A DNA stretch of 64,000 nucleotides from Shewanella surugensis. Lineage in GTDB: Bacteria > Pseudomonadota > Gammaproteobacteria > Enterobacterales > Shewanellaceae. The translations under genes and the position numbers were made by a program. Below the pieces are notes generated by a model. The model saw only the letters and a program-made list of their open reading frames with translations, was not told where the DNA came from and did no database searches. The stretch covers positions 1 through 64,000 of the forward strand of contig NZ_JAKIKS010000006.1 in the NCBI RefSeq assembly GCF_023284005.1, given 5' to 3'. Each line of letters begins with the position of its first letter. Position 1 is the first letter of the stretch. Of the stretch, positions 46,423 through 56,725 are shown piece by piece.

Positions 46423-48759
46423 TTATTCAGACGATGAGGTGACCGTTATCTCTGCTGGGACAGCATAAATATAGTCATTACCCTTGATTTTATATTTCCC
46501 ATTTAATAAGGTATAACCTTCATTATTATCTGTGCGGACTAGTCCAGCATTCTTACCGCCGTTACTGACACTCGCGATTGGATGGTTAGAAACCGACCAA
46601 TGGGTGTCCTCGCTTACATCCTGTTTTGAGCCTCCGGCATGTAGAAAGTAAGCATAGTATTTTTTGCCGTCGTGATCGTGGGTAGTCATATGTGTTATGT
46701 GCTGCCCATACGCATCTTCAATGACATAACCTACGATGTAATCCTTAACAACATCAACAGGAGTTGAAGCTGATAATTGCTGACTACCAGGCTGAGTGTA
46801 AGTAACCTTAATCTCAGTCTTACCCTCTTTAACCCCTGTAGCTAGACCTTTAGTATCAACTGCATTACTAATAGTAACGTAGTCTGTATCTTTACTGAAC
46901 CAAGTGGTAGCAGGATCAGAGGTTACATCAGAGGTGCGTCCATCTGCATAATGAAGAGTCGCTGTATACTGCTTGTTGGTACCGAGATAAAGCAGTGGAT
47001 TTAGGGGGGCTATACTAATGCTTTCCGTTTGGGCGGCAACGACGTTTAAGCTTGCATCATCGGTTAATAACGTGAGTCCCTGGTTATAAGTCGCTTTAAT
47101 GGTGGTGTTGCCCGTGTCGGGCCCTCCGGCGTGTGCAATTCCGTAGCGGTCTATTGTCGCAATGTTCGTATACTTGCTGGACCAATCTACGTCCTTAGTG
47201 ACATCATTTTTATGACCATCGGAGTCAGTCATTGTGGCAACATATTGCTGATACTGCTCTTCGGCTATGGTCTTGTCTTGGGGGGTGACCAGTAATGATA
47301 AAGCTAAGGCGCCAGTGACGGTTAAGGTTGCCTCATCGTTTAGTGATATGGCTCCTTGGTTATAAACCGCTGTAATGGTGGTGTCGCCCGTGTTGGGCCC
47401 CCCAGTGAATGCAAGTCCGGATGTAGGGGTTATTGTCGCCTTGTCCGTATCGCTGCTGGACCAAAACACCTCATCAGTGACATTATGGTTATTGCCAGCA
47501 GAGTCTGTCATCGAGGCGTAATATTGCTCCGTATAGCCTATAGGGAGGCTCCACTGCTTAGGGGAGATCTTCAATGACACCGGGTGAGCTGAAGTGACAA
47601 TGAGAGTGGCGTCTGCTGTTATATCTGAAAATGTAGCTGTGATTGTCGCTTCACCAACTCCTACAGCGTTTGCCTTCCCTGCTGTTTCATCATCCATTTT
47701 GGCAACATATTCATTATCGCTCTCCCATACTGTCGTGCTATAAGCAGTGACATCCGCTGTAGTATCATCACTGTAGGTTGCTGTTGCCGTGTATCGAGCA
47801 AATAAACCAACAATGGTGCTTGCTGTTGTCGGCGTGATGGATAGCTCGGTTACGTAAGCATCTGTGACGGTGAGGGAAGTACTGGCATCATTTGAATTAT
47901 AAGAGACACTAATGGTGGTGGTACCTTCTGCTACTGATGTTGCGTAGCCAGTGTCGTCCCCTATAGTGGCTATACTGGTCTTGCTGCTTGACCATGAGGT
48001 ATTTGAATCTGTGGTGGCATCATAGGTAGTACCGTCACTGTAAGTCACCGTGGCGGTATATTGCAGCTCTTCTCCATTTGCGATGGAGTCATCTGTCGGA
48101 GAGATATCAAATGTCGTAACAGTGACGGCATCAACAGTAAGATCTGTGCTATCAGAGAGATCATCGTTATTATTAAGAATAGCACTAATACTTGTCTCGC
48201 AATCTGCGCTCACATCGAGGGCTTGAGCCAGTCCAGGAGTGGTATCACCAGAGCTTTCTATGGTGGCGCAGCTTGTATTACTGCTGCTCCAAACAATGCC
48301 GTCGTCATCGGTGACATCTGAACTGGTATCGTCTTCATAATACAAGGTCGCGGTGTATTGTTGTTGTGTACCCTGCTGAATGGTTTCATCGACAGGGGTC
48401 ACCACTAAAGAGGTTGGAGTAGAACTGAAAACATACAGCGTTGCAGTCGCGCTGACACCCTTTAGGCTGGCGGTGATAGTAACGTTTCCTTCACTTACCC
48501 CTGTAGCAACGCCCGTATCAACGGTGGCAATACTGGTATCGCTACTGTACCAGTCTGCATAATGGGTTACCGTTGAGGTACTGTTATCGCTGTAAGTGGC
48601 GATAAGTGAATAAGCTTGGGTGTCATCAATACCAATGTATGCGGTAGCGGGTGATAGAGATAATGCCGTAATATCATCTCTATCAGCATCGGCGCTGTCA
48701 CAGGCACTGAGTAGAAAGATGGATATAAATAGAGTGAACCACTTAGCGATAGATGTCAT
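46423..48759 (-). CDS. lipoprotein with seven or eight bacterial Ig-like (BIG2) domains
   Basis: 778 residues from the ATG at 48759 (AAGGA upstream). Lipobox LLSAC near residue 20, so it is a lipid-anchored surface or periplasmic protein. From about residue 32 there are seven repeats of 80-100 residues, each with the pattern (S/T)LxVxPxxxxIxxG...YTATxxYxDxTxxDVT...W.SS.......I......G.A.....G...I.A.Y, typical of Ig-like group 2. An eighth, degenerate repeat (near 680-778) ends the protein. No catalytic domain is seen. Such arrays usually project an adhesive or interaction surface. It may be in one operon with the outer-membrane protein upstream. Confidence 0.85.
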   Translation of the reverse strand: MTSIAKWFTLFISIFLLSACDSADADRDDITALSLSPATAYIGIDDTQAYSLIATYSDNSTSTVTHYADWYSSDTSIATVDTGVATGVSEGNVTITASLKGVSATATLYVFSSTPTSLVVTPVDETIQQGTQQQYTATLYYEDDTSSDVTDDDGIVWSSSNTSCATIESSGDTTPGLAQALDVSADCETSISAILNNNDDLSDSTDLTVDAVTVTTFDISPTDDSIANGEELQYTATVTYSDGTTYDATTDSNTSWSSSKTSIATIGDDTGYATSVAEGTTTISVSYNSNDASTSLTVTDAYVTELSITPTTASTIVGLFARYTATATYSDDTTADVTAYSTTVWESDNEYVAKMDDETAGKANAVGVGEATITATFSDITADATLIVTSAHPVSLKISPKQWSLPIGYTEQYYASMTDSAGNNHNVTDEVFWSSSDTDKATITPTSGLAFTGGPNTGDTTITAVYNQGAISLNDEATLTVTGALALSLLVTPQDKTIAEEQYQQYVATMTDSDGHKNDVTKDVDWSSKYTNIATIDRYGIAHAGGPDTGNTTIKATYNQGLTLLTDDASLNVVAAQTESISIAPLNPLLYLGTNKQYTATLHYADGRTSDVTSDPATTWFSKDTDYVTISNAVDTKGLATGVKEGKTEIKVTYTQPGSQQLSASTPVDVVKDYIVGYVIEDAYGQHITHMTTHDHDGKKYYAYFLHAGGSKQDVSEDTHWSVSNHPIASVSNGGKNAGLVRTDNNEGYTLLNGKYKIKGNDYIYAVPAEITVTSSSE

Positions 48760-48846
48760 CAAGGTGTCCTTTAATTAATCTCATCCCAATCATTGGGAAG
48801 TTATAGATATTAGCTGTAAAGCTTAAACTGAATTATGTTTAAATCT

Positions 48847-49473
48847 TTATTGCCCAAATTGCATGACAATGCCAAGCATGACACTTAATGAGCCGAAATC
48901 TTTCATGGTATCTCGGCCATCATAATCGGTGACATTAAGATTTAAATCATAAACATCATAACGGGTACTGAAATCGAGCCCTATTAGTTCGCTAAATTGA
49001 TATGTAAGTCCTGCGCTAACAGAGCCACTTAAACTTGTCGCACTTTTTGATTCGATATCAAATCCTGCAACAGGCGTTTCTTTCCAATCAGCATAAGCGA
49101 GGCCGATACCACCAGAGAGGTGGAGAAATAACGCGTCGTGATCAAACATAAAGTCGTGTCTTATTCCGGCGGTGAAAAGATGAATATTTCTATCACTGTG
49201 TTCGAGTAAGGCATAATCCAAGTAGGGTTGATATTCTTCGGCTAACGTTTTGGCAAAGAGTATGTTGAGATTATAAGCGGTGCCACTATTATCGTAATGG
49301 TATGAGCTATCTACTGTCCCATAACGCTGATTTTTACTGTTGTAGGCTTTACTGTATCCAGCGGCTAAGGTGAGTTTATCGACGGCGAAGGCACTTCGTT
49401 TTTGAGGTGACTCTTCAGCAAAAATTTGTGGTGATAAAAAAAGTATAGGGAGCATCCAAGTTGCTTTCATCAT
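48847..49473 (-). CDS. outer-membrane beta-barrel protein
   Basis: 208 residues with a signal peptide (about 1-19, ...FA-EE). The mature part alternates hydrophobic and polar residues over about eight strands (FAVDKLTLAAGYS, TAYNLNILFAKTL, LFLHLSGGIGLAYADW, GSVSAGLTYQFSELIGLDF) and ends in LGIVMQFGQ, near a C-terminal Phe. It resembles the OmpA/OmpW-sized barrels without a periplasmic domain. It precedes the Ig-domain lipoprotein by 88 bases on the same strand, so the two may work together at the surface; that is inference. Confidence 0.75.
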   Translation of the reverse strand: MMKATWMLPILFLSPQIFAEESPQKRSAFAVDKLTLAAGYSKAYNSKNQRYGTVDSSYHYDNSGTAYNLNILFAKTLAEEYQPYLDYALLEHSDRNIHLFTAGIRHDFMFDHDALFLHLSGGIGLAYADWKETPVAGFDIESKSATSLSGSVSAGLTYQFSELIGLDFSTRYDVYDLNLNVTDYDGRDTMKDFGSLSVMLGIVMQFGQ

Positions 49474-49553
49474 TATATAACCTTTCTATTAATTTATATG
49501 AAGTATAGAAAGGGATTAAGCGATTGCTAATTTTTTTTGAAGAAATTTTCACA

Positions 49554-51011
49554 TTACAATAATGGACTGAATTGATAAAAAAACTGTTCTATAATGCGCT
49601 TCCATAGGGAGCGCATTTCCCATTCTTTTAGATCGATCCTAATAGAGTCATCGATATAATCTTGCTGTAACGCCACTAAGGCACCCGTAAAGCCGGGTTC
49701 CTCTACTGCTAAGGTGAGCTCAAAGTTGAGCCATAGGCTACGCATATCTAAATTAACGGTACCGATCAAGCTGAGTTGTTCATCAATGACGACGGATTTA
49801 GTGTGTAGTAGTCCCTGCTGAAAACGATAAAGCTTGACACCTGCTTGGAGTAATTCACTAAAAAATGAACGGCTTGCCCATTCGACCATGAGAGAGTCGC
49901 TGCGAGCGGGGATGATGATACTGACATCAATGCCTTTTTGGGCAGCGCTAATAAGGGCAAAGATTAAGTGTTCGCTAGGGATAAAGTAAGGTGTTGTAAT
50001 GATAATACTGCTTTGAGCTTGATAAATACTTTGTAATAGGACCTGATGAATGATTTCGTAACGTATTCCTGGTCCTGAAGGGATCACTTGCACGCAGTTT
50101 GGAGGCGCATAAGGGGGCGTTGGCGTATTATCCGGTAATTGAGGTAGTTCTCTGAACTGAGTTTCAACCTCCCAATCCCACGCATGGATACAATTCAAAA
50201 CAGGCACGCTGGCGCCTTGTATTCGTACCATGACATCAATCCATTTACCGACGCCTGCATTGATATTAAAATAATCAGGATCCACTAAATTCATGGATCC
50301 TGTGTATCCGATTTTATTGTCTATGACAATTATCTTTCTGTGCATTCTAAGGTCTATTCGGCGAATAAAAGCCCTAAAAGGGGACACTTCTAAGACTTTA
50401 ACCAATTGTATTCCTGAATTTTTCATTAATAGCGGCCAAGGCGTTTTGAAGAACTTTTGACTCCCCGCTGAATCTAATAATACTTTAACCGCCACACCTT
50501 TATTGGCAGCATTAATCAGTGCATTAGCCACTTCATTTGCCATGCCTCCAGGGTGCCAAATATAAAATTCAAAATGGATACTGTATTTAGCTTGCTCTAT
50601 GTCTTTAATCAGCGAGTTGAGAATAATATGCGGATCACGCAGTAAACTAAGGCGATTATTATAGAGTGAAGGAATTCCTAATCTATTGATACAAAGAGTA
50701 TTAATGTTTCGAGCATAGCTACTCATGTAGTGGGGTTTATATTGTTCTAAAGAACAGAGGCTACCAAACCAGCGTTGGTAAGGTTTGAACATTTCTTGCG
50801 TTCTGGCGGCTCGTTTACTGCCGATGTTATGTTCACCAAAGAGTAAATAAGCGATGATGCCACCAAATGGAAGGATATAAATAATCATTAACCAAGCAAA
50901 GGAGACACCAATAGCGCGACGTTGAATGATGATCCTTGCGGTGACGGCCGCAATGATCATCCAGTAAGTAAATACGGCAATGAAAGTGATAATATAATGA
51001 AAACGTTCCAT
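49554..51011 (-). CDS. cls: cardiolipin synthase
   Basis: 485 residues with two N-terminal membrane segments (about 5-27 and 36-58) and two phospholipase-D HKD motifs (MHRKIIVIDN near residue 223 and LHTKSVVIDE near 403, each followed by GS/NLD). Length and layout match ClsA. It condenses phosphatidylglycerol into cardiolipin at the inner membrane. Single gene. Confidence 0.95.
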   Translation of the reverse strand: MERFHYIITFIAVFTYWMIIAAVTARIIIQRRAIGVSFAWLMIIYILPFGGIIAYLLFGEHNIGSKRAARTQEMFKPYQRWFGSLCSLEQYKPHYMSSYARNINTLCINRLGIPSLYNNRLSLLRDPHIILNSLIKDIEQAKYSIHFEFYIWHPGGMANEVANALINAANKGVAVKVLLDSAGSQKFFKTPWPLLMKNSGIQLVKVLEVSPFRAFIRRIDLRMHRKIIVIDNKIGYTGSMNLVDPDYFNINAGVGKWIDVMVRIQGASVPVLNCIHAWDWEVETQFRELPQLPDNTPTPPYAPPNCVQVIPSGPGIRYEIIHQVLLQSIYQAQSSIIITTPYFIPSEHLIFALISAAQKGIDVSIIIPARSDSLMVEWASRSFFSELLQAGVKLYRFQQGLLHTKSVVIDEQLSLIGTVNLDMRSLWLNFELTLAVEEPGFTGALVALQQDYIDDSIRIDLKEWEMRSLWKRIIEQFFYQFSPLL

Positions 51012-51226
51012 TCAACATCAATACACAATAATGATTATCTATTAAGAAGTGTGGATTCTTTTGACTTAAAAAGATAGCCTTAAATGGTATTTGCATTCAT
51101 TTCGTCAAACAAGTGGTTAGTCGCGACTGTGGAATATTGAAGTTTGTTGTATTTTGATTCCGCATCTTCAAGTAGCTTGGGTATATACTTTTAAATATGT
51201 TTTTTAGAATAGGTGCGATATCACAC

Positions 51227-52081
51227 ATGACAAAACGGAAGAAAATCATATTAATTTCAATATTTGGTTTTTTTTTAGTGAGTTATACTGACTTGAGTTA
51301 TGTGTTTTCGTTAAATAATATGCCTAAGGTCTTAAGTAATGAAGTCATTAGCACGATTAAACAACCTTGCGTATACAAACAAACAGGGGGAAATATTGAT
51401 AAAAAGGGTCAATTGAGTCTGGCTATATGGAATATTTATAAGCAACAAAAGCCAAATTGGTTACCTCAACTGAGTGAATTAGTCGAAAAAAATAATTTAG
51501 TCTTATTACAAGAAGCCAAATTATCCTCTTCGTTGTTGAATTATTTATCATCATCGTCATCCGTTTATTTTATGGCTGAAGCCTTTAGAATAGGGCGATC
51601 TTCCGTTGGTGTGATGACCATTAGTGATACGATGAGTTTGAGGACGTGTGCGTTGTTATCTGCTGAGCCTTGGATTCGATTTCCTAAATCAACACTCATT
51701 TCGGTGTATGCGTTATCCAATGGTCAAAATTTACTCGTTGTGAATTTACACGGGATTAACTTCGATTGGCGATTAATACATTATAAAGAGCAATTCAAAG
51801 CTCTTGCTGATTTTTTTATGGATCATGAGGGACCAGCGATCCTTGCTGGGGATTTTAACACTTGGCGATTAGAGCGACAGGCCGTAGTGGATCAGTTTGC
51901 GCACTCATGGGGGTTAACGGAAGCAAGGTTCACTGTTGATCAAAGAATATCGGCGTTCAATTATCCATTAGACCATTTATATTATCGTGAACTTGAGCTC
52001 ATAAGTGCGAATGCTTTTGAAACTCAAGCATCTGATCACTCGCCTATTATAGCGACTTTTAAGTTGATTGATGAGCCGTAA
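51227..52081 (+). CDS. exported endonuclease/exonuclease/phosphatase-family protein
   Basis: 284 residues from the ATG at 51227 (TKRKKIILISIFGFFLV, an N-terminal membrane anchor or signal); an ATG at 51197 would add ten residues. EEP-fold motifs: NIYKQQKPNW near 65, LLQEAKLSS near 92, VNLHGINF near 166, LAGDFNTWR near 200 and SDHSPIIATF at the C-terminus with the catalytic His. The set resembles short UPF0294/YafD-like proteins. Substrate unknown; divergent from cls. Confidence 0.8.
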   Translation: MTKRKKIILISIFGFFLVSYTDLSYVFSLNNMPKVLSNEVISTIKQPCVYKQTGGNIDKKGQLSLAIWNIYKQQKPNWLPQLSELVEKNNLVLLQEAKLSSSLLNYLSSSSSVYFMAEAFRIGRSSVGVMTISDTMSLRTCALLSAEPWIRFPKSTLISVYALSNGQNLLVVNLHGINFDWRLIHYKEQFKALADFFMDHEGPAILAGDFNTWRLERQAVVDQFAHSWGLTEARFTVDQRISAFNYPLDHLYYRELELISANAFETQASDHSPIIATFKLIDEP

Positions 52082-53071
52082 ATTTACCACTAAATAGGGT
52101 TTTGATATTGTTGATCCTCCAATAGTCATGATCCCTTTTTTGTTGCTCAATTTTTTCAAGTACTCATTTCATATCAAAATATGATCCTTTGTAAGTGATT
52201 ATGTTCTAATGACTGACTTGGTTATGAACTCCCATCAGAGATGAAAAAGAGCTAATACTTTATTTTTATTGATGAGTCTGTCTAGAACCTGCTTATAATA
52301 AGGTGAATTTAATATTGATGTCATAAAAGACGTGAATAATGGCCTAGTTGAGAGAATAGTCTTGAATCAGAGGAGCAGTATAGAGTCATTATACTATATT
52401 CATTATATTGACTGGTTTTATTTATATGTTTGATAAATAATAGTTTAAATGCTCTGTAGACGTGAGGTGTAAGCTGTTTTCTATGCCGATGATAGAATAT
52501 GAATTTACAATTAAAAAAGTCGTTTAAGTGTATTATTTAATCTATATGTGTTTTATTTGTGCTTTTTTGGTTTTGTTACTGTTATTTATAGTTGCCTTGT
52601 TAACCTTCCGTTTACTTTACATTGGTTTTATAAGGTGTTAAATAAAATTAACTGGAGATTAATATCGATTCCATTTGTGGTTATCTGTATGATATTAATG
52701 GTTTTTTACTGTTTAATCTTTGTTTGGTTCGATTTAACAAAATGAGATATTAGTTTTTATTACTTGTCTATATGACTTAGCTGTATTACTTTCAGTATAT
52801 CAATAAACGGTTATTAATATGATGATTTAATTGGTTTCGATATTATTTTTAATACCTGATGTTATGAGTTTTTTTGTTAATTTAAATTTAATGGTATTGA
52901 CGAAGTTTGGTTTTAAATTTCTATATTTAGAAGGTTTTTTGCCTTAGGCTTAAATTGTTTAAACAGTTATGGTATAAAAACTCAAGTTTGGTATAAAAAC
53001 TCAAAAATAGGTTTAATGGAATACCATTTCCATGGAACCTATGAATTGAGGTAAAGAGAGAGGTAAATAGA
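52082..53071. other. long AT-rich intergenic region before the type VI secretion genes
   Basis: About 990 bases, very rich in A and T. An open frame at 52548-52745 would encode 65 hydrophobic residues from a GTG with no ribosome binding site and is not called. Near the right end are a 16-base direct repeat and a palindrome listed separately. Such AT-rich leaders are typical H-NS-silenced control regions of horizontally acquired loci; that is inference. Confidence 0.5.
52970..53033 (+). promoter_or_regulatory. direct repeats and palindrome upstream of tssA
   Basis: TGGTATAAAAACTCAA occurs twice, at 52970-52985 and 52989-53004, 19 bases apart. An imperfect palindrome ATGGAA-TACCAT-TTCCAT follows at 53016-53033. 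All are 40-100 bases before the tssA start. I find no sigma-54 promoter (GG-N10-GC) here. They are candidate regulator sites. Confidence 0.4.
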
Positions 53072-54724
53072 TTGATTTATATAGATAATTTGTCTCTATT
53101 AGGAGTGACGCCAATTTCAGCAGATAAACCTGCTGGGGATAATATTAGTGTTGATAATGATTTTGAGAACTTAAAACGAGAAATAGAAAAACATAATTCT
53201 TATTCAGCAGAGCGTGAAGCCGTTAATTGGAAAACCGTTGAAACCTTGGGGTATAAGCTCCTGTCTCAAAAATCTAAACATTTTCAAGTTGCTGCTTATT
53301 GGGGCGCAGCACGTATTCAATTGGCTGGTTTTCAAGGGATAATTGATTCATCATCTTTATTTAAAGGCTTAGTAGAGCATTTTTGGGATTCGGCTTGGCC
53401 TGCCGTTAAGCGCCTTAAAGGCAGAATGAATTCCGTTCAATGGTGGTTAGATAGCAGTTATCGTTGGGCAGAACATTATGAAGGGCCCAAAATTGATCCG
53501 GTGTTAATTGATAAAGCAGTTGAGCTTATCTCTGAATTTGAAGCATTATTGGAAAATCAATGTGAATGTGATGATGTGCCAATAATGAGAGGATTAATTA
53601 GCAGTATTAAACGGTTACCCGTTAAGGAAAGTCAAGTTGTATTGCCCATTGAGGATATGGTCACAACTGAAGCGCTAGAAATAGATACGAGTTCCGTTGT
53701 TGAAAATGTGATTGCGGAAAAAGGACCGATTGATGATGAGTCGATTACTCATGATATTGAAACCGGTCAGCTTGAGTTAACGTCAGAGCTACCTAGTGTC
53801 AAACCTAAACAGCAGAGCAATGCAGCAGCGCCTATACCGACATTGGATGATATGTCATTGCCCGATGACGATATTAAAGTCGGTATGTCTTTACTTTTAC
53901 GCTCTGCAGATAAAATCTTTCGGCAGGATATGAATGAAGCGTCGAGTTATCATTTAAGGCGTTTAGCGGTTTGGTCGGCATTAAGTCAAGCGCCAACCGT
54001 CATTTCTGGAAATAAAACACGTTTACCTTCACCTGCTACTGAAGATAAGAATATTTTAAGAATATCATTAGATGATGGGACGCCTTCAAAGGTGATAACG
54101 TGCTGTGAAAATCGAGTCAGTCAGTATTTATTTTGGTTAGATTTGAGCTTCCATACTTATACGGCGTTAAAAAACTTGGGCAATGAGTCGGCGATGATAG
54201 CGATAGAAGCTGCAGTACTCGATTTCGACCATCGTTGTCCAGAAGTGAAAAACCTCTGTTTTGATGATGGGTTACCTTTTGCTGGGCCTGATACCTTAAT
54301 GTGGCTGCAAAGTTTGAAAGGGTCGGAAGAGTCAAATACACTCAGTGAGTGTGATTTACTCTTATCCGAAGCCAAAGTATTGAGTGCTGGGGGGCATTTT
54401 AATGATGCCATTATTAAGTTAACCGGATCAATTAACCGTGTTACGCTAGCTGAAGAGTGTCAGATTAGAATTTTACTTGCTGAAATAATGAGCAAAGCGG
54501 GTGCGACCTTACTTGCCATTGAGCATATTAATACGGCAATAGGCTATATTGATGCGCATAAACTGAATGAATGGTCTCCAAAGTTAGCATTAGAGATTTT
54601 GCGTTGTGCCTATGAATTGATGCGTGCGGCAGAAAATATAGAGCAGTCAAATGAAATATTGAAACGGGTGAATATGATTGATCCTGCTATGGCAATGACA
54701 TTGCAGACAGTTCAACAATTTTAA
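53072..54724 (+). CDS. tssA: type VI secretion protein TssA
   Basis: 550 residues, TTG start with GAGGT upstream. The N-terminal 200 residues are the ImpA_N domain (AAYWGAARIQLAGFQGIIDSSS, FWDSAWPAVKRLKGRMNSVQWWLD). The C-terminal part (about 280-550) is helical with TPR-like repeats, as in VasJ-type TssA. An acidic linker (about 195-270) joins them. TssA caps or starts the growing sheath. It is the first gene of this T6SS block. Confidence 0.9.
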   Translation: MIYIDNLSLLGVTPISADKPAGDNISVDNDFENLKREIEKHNSYSAEREAVNWKTVETLGYKLLSQKSKHFQVAAYWGAARIQLAGFQGIIDSSSLFKGLVEHFWDSAWPAVKRLKGRMNSVQWWLDSSYRWAEHYEGPKIDPVLIDKAVELISEFEALLENQCECDDVPIMRGLISSIKRLPVKESQVVLPIEDMVTTEALEIDTSSVVENVIAEKGPIDDESITHDIETGQLELTSELPSVKPKQQSNAAAPIPTLDDMSLPDDDIKVGMSLLLRSADKIFRQDMNEASSYHLRRLAVWSALSQAPTVISGNKTRLPSPATEDKNILRISLDDGTPSKVITCCENRVSQYLFWLDLSFHTYTALKNLGNESAMIAIEAAVLDFDHRCPEVKNLCFDDGLPFAGPDTLMWLQSLKGSEESNTLSECDLLLSEAKVLSAGGHFNDAIIKLTGSINRVTLAEECQIRILLAEIMSKAGATLLAIEHINTAIGYIDAHKLNEWSPKLALEILRCAYELMRAAENIEQSNEILKRVNMIDPAMAMTLQTVQQF

Positions 54725-54745
54725 TTTTTAGAATGAGGAATGATT

Positions 54746-55237
54746 ATGAGTAGTAAAGGTTCTATCGCACCGAAAGAAAGAGTCAATATTGTTTATAAGC
54801 CTGATACAGGTGATGCGGCAGAAGAAGTGGAGTTACCCCTTAAAGTTTTAGTCATGGGAGATTTTACTTTAGCGCAAGATGATCGTTCAATTGAAGATCG
54901 TCACCCAGTAAACATTGATAAAGATAATTTCAATGATGTGTTGCAAGCACAGAATATCGTGGTTGACTTGGTTGTCCCTGGGAAGTTAGCAGGTCAAGAT
55001 AGCGATGAAATGGCCGTTAAACTGGCTTTAAATACGATGAAAGATTTCGAGCCAGATCAAATTATTCAGCAAGTACCAGAGTTGGCTAAATTACTTGAAT
55101 TAAGGGAAGCGTTGAAAGCATTAAAAAGCCCGTTAAGTAATATTCCAGATTTTAGAAAGAAGATCCAAAGTTTAGTTCAAGATGATTCAGCACGTGATGC
55201 ATTAATGAAAGAACTTGGTATAGACGAAGCAGAGTAA
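54746..55237 (+). CDS. tssB: type VI secretion sheath protein TssB (VipA)
   Basis: 163 residues from the ATG at 54746 (GAGGA six bases upstream); another ATG two codons earlier is too close to that site. RVNIVYKPDTGDAAEEVELP and LKVLVMGDF are TssB signatures. It forms the contractile sheath with TssC, whose gene follows after 12 bases. Confidence 0.95.
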   Translation: MSSKGSIAPKERVNIVYKPDTGDAAEEVELPLKVLVMGDFTLAQDDRSIEDRHPVNIDKDNFNDVLQAQNIVVDLVVPGKLAGQDSDEMAVKLALNTMKDFEPDQIIQQVPELAKLLELREALKALKSPLSNIPDFRKKIQSLVQDDSARDALMKELGIDEAE

Positions 55238-55249
55238 GGAGAAGCACAA

Positions 55250-56725
55250 ATGGCTGAACAAAAAGACGTTGAACAAACATCAGGCGCGACAGAAGGTAAC
55301 TTACTAGACGAGATAGTCCAAGCAACCCGTCTAAGCCCTGATGATCAAGCATACTCTGTGACAAGAACAGGCTTACAAGAGCTGCTGAAAGGCCTTGTGC
55401 AGCCTGAAAAAAAAGGGGCTAAAATTTCAGGAGAGTTATTGGATGTCATGATCGGTGAGCTTGATCAGCAATTGTCTGCTCAAGTGAATGAAATTTTACA
55501 TGATGACCAGTTTAAACAATTAGAAAGCGCGTGGCGTGGATTAAAATTCTTAATCGATCGTACTGACTTTAGAGAAAACGTAAAGATCGAATACGTGAAT
55601 ATTTCTAAACAAGATTTGATGGATGATTTTGAAGACAGCCCTGAAATTGTACAATCAGGCTTATATCGCACTGCCTATACTGCCGAATATGGGCAATTTG
55701 GTGGTCAGCCTTATGGCACGATTGTTGGAAACTATGATTTTAGTCCTTCTTCTCCTGATATGGCATTATTAAAGAATTTATCCGCAGTTTCTGCCATGTC
55801 ACATGCGCCGTTCATTGCCGCTGCCGGCCCAGAGTTTTTTGGCATACAAGCATGGGAAGAGTTACCTCGTCTTAAAGATTTACAAGCGATATTTGAAGGG
55901 CCGCAATATACCAAGTGGCGCTCATTTAGAGAAAGTGATGATTCGCGTTATGTCGCCTTAACTTTACCACGATTTTTATTACGGTTACCTTATAGCCAAG
56001 AGGAAAACCCGAGTAAATTGTTTAATTATAATGAATCGGTGAGTAACGGCGATAAAGATTTTTGTTGGGGTAACACCGCTTTTGCTTTTGCTAATAGAAT
56101 TACCGATAGTTTCGCCCAATATCGTTGGTGTGCCAATATTGTTGGCCCACAGGGCGGCGGTGCCGTAGAAGATTTACCTGTACACCAATTTGAGTCTATG
56201 GGTGAAGTAAAAAGCAAAGTACCGACTCAAGTGTTGGTATCAGAGCGCCGTGAATATGAACTCGCAGAAGAAGGCTTTATTTGTCTAACCATGCGTAAGG
56301 GCAGTGATAATGCGGCTTTTTTCTCGGCTAATTCTTGCCAAAAACCTAAGAGTTTTGGCAATTCACCAGAGGGTAAAGAGGCCGAAACCAATTATAAACT
56401 ATCGACTCAGTTACCTTATATGATGGTGATGGACAGATTAGCTCATTACATTAAAGTATTGCAGCGGGAAAATATCGGTCTATGGAAAGAACGTCAAGAT
56501 CTGGATCGGGAATTGAATAAGTGGATCGGTCAATATGTTACAGAGATGGATAATCCAGATGCGAGCGTGCGTAGTCGTCGGCCTTTACGAGCTGCGAAGA
56601 TTACCGTGAGTGATGTGCCTGGCGATCCAGGTTGGTATCAAGTATCAATCAGTGCAAGGCCTCACTTTAAATATATGGGTGCCTCTTTCACTTTATCGCT
56701 AGTGGGTAAGTTGGATAAAGATTAA
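55250..56725 (+). CDS. tssC: type VI secretion sheath protein TssC (VipB)
   Basis: 491 residues. Family blocks LDQQLSAQVNEILHDDQFKQ, LESAWRGLKFLIDRTDF and FRESDDSRYVALTLPRFLLR are all present, ending in a C-terminal region that links sheath units. Together with TssB it forms the sheath that contracts to fire the Hcp tube. Confidence 0.95.
   Translation: MAEQKDVEQTSGATEGNLLDEIVQATRLSPDDQAYSVTRTGLQELLKGLVQPEKKGAKISGELLDVMIGELDQQLSAQVNEILHDDQFKQLESAWRGLKFLIDRTDFRENVKIEYVNISKQDLMDDFEDSPEIVQSGLYRTAYTAEYGQFGGQPYGTIVGNYDFSPSSPDMALLKNLSAVSAMSHAPFIAAAGPEFFGIQAWEELPRLKDLQAIFEGPQYTKWRSFRESDDSRYVALTLPRFLLRLPYSQEENPSKLFNYNESVSNGDKDFCWGNTAFAFANRITDSFAQYRWCANIVGPQGGGAVEDLPVHQFESMGEVKSKVPTQVLVSERREYELAEEGFICLTMRKGSDNAAFFSANSCQKPKSFGNSPEGKEAETNYKLSTQLPYMMVMDRLAHYIKVLQRENIGLWKERQDLDRELNKWIGQYVTEMDNPDASVRSRRPLRAAKITVSDVPGDPGWYQVSISARPHFKYMGASFTLSLVGKLDKD

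Noticed and set aside
52548-52745. 65-codon hydrophobic open frame
   Set aside because: GTG start without a Shine-Dalgarno sequence in a very AT-rich stretch, where hydrophobic codons arise by composition alone.
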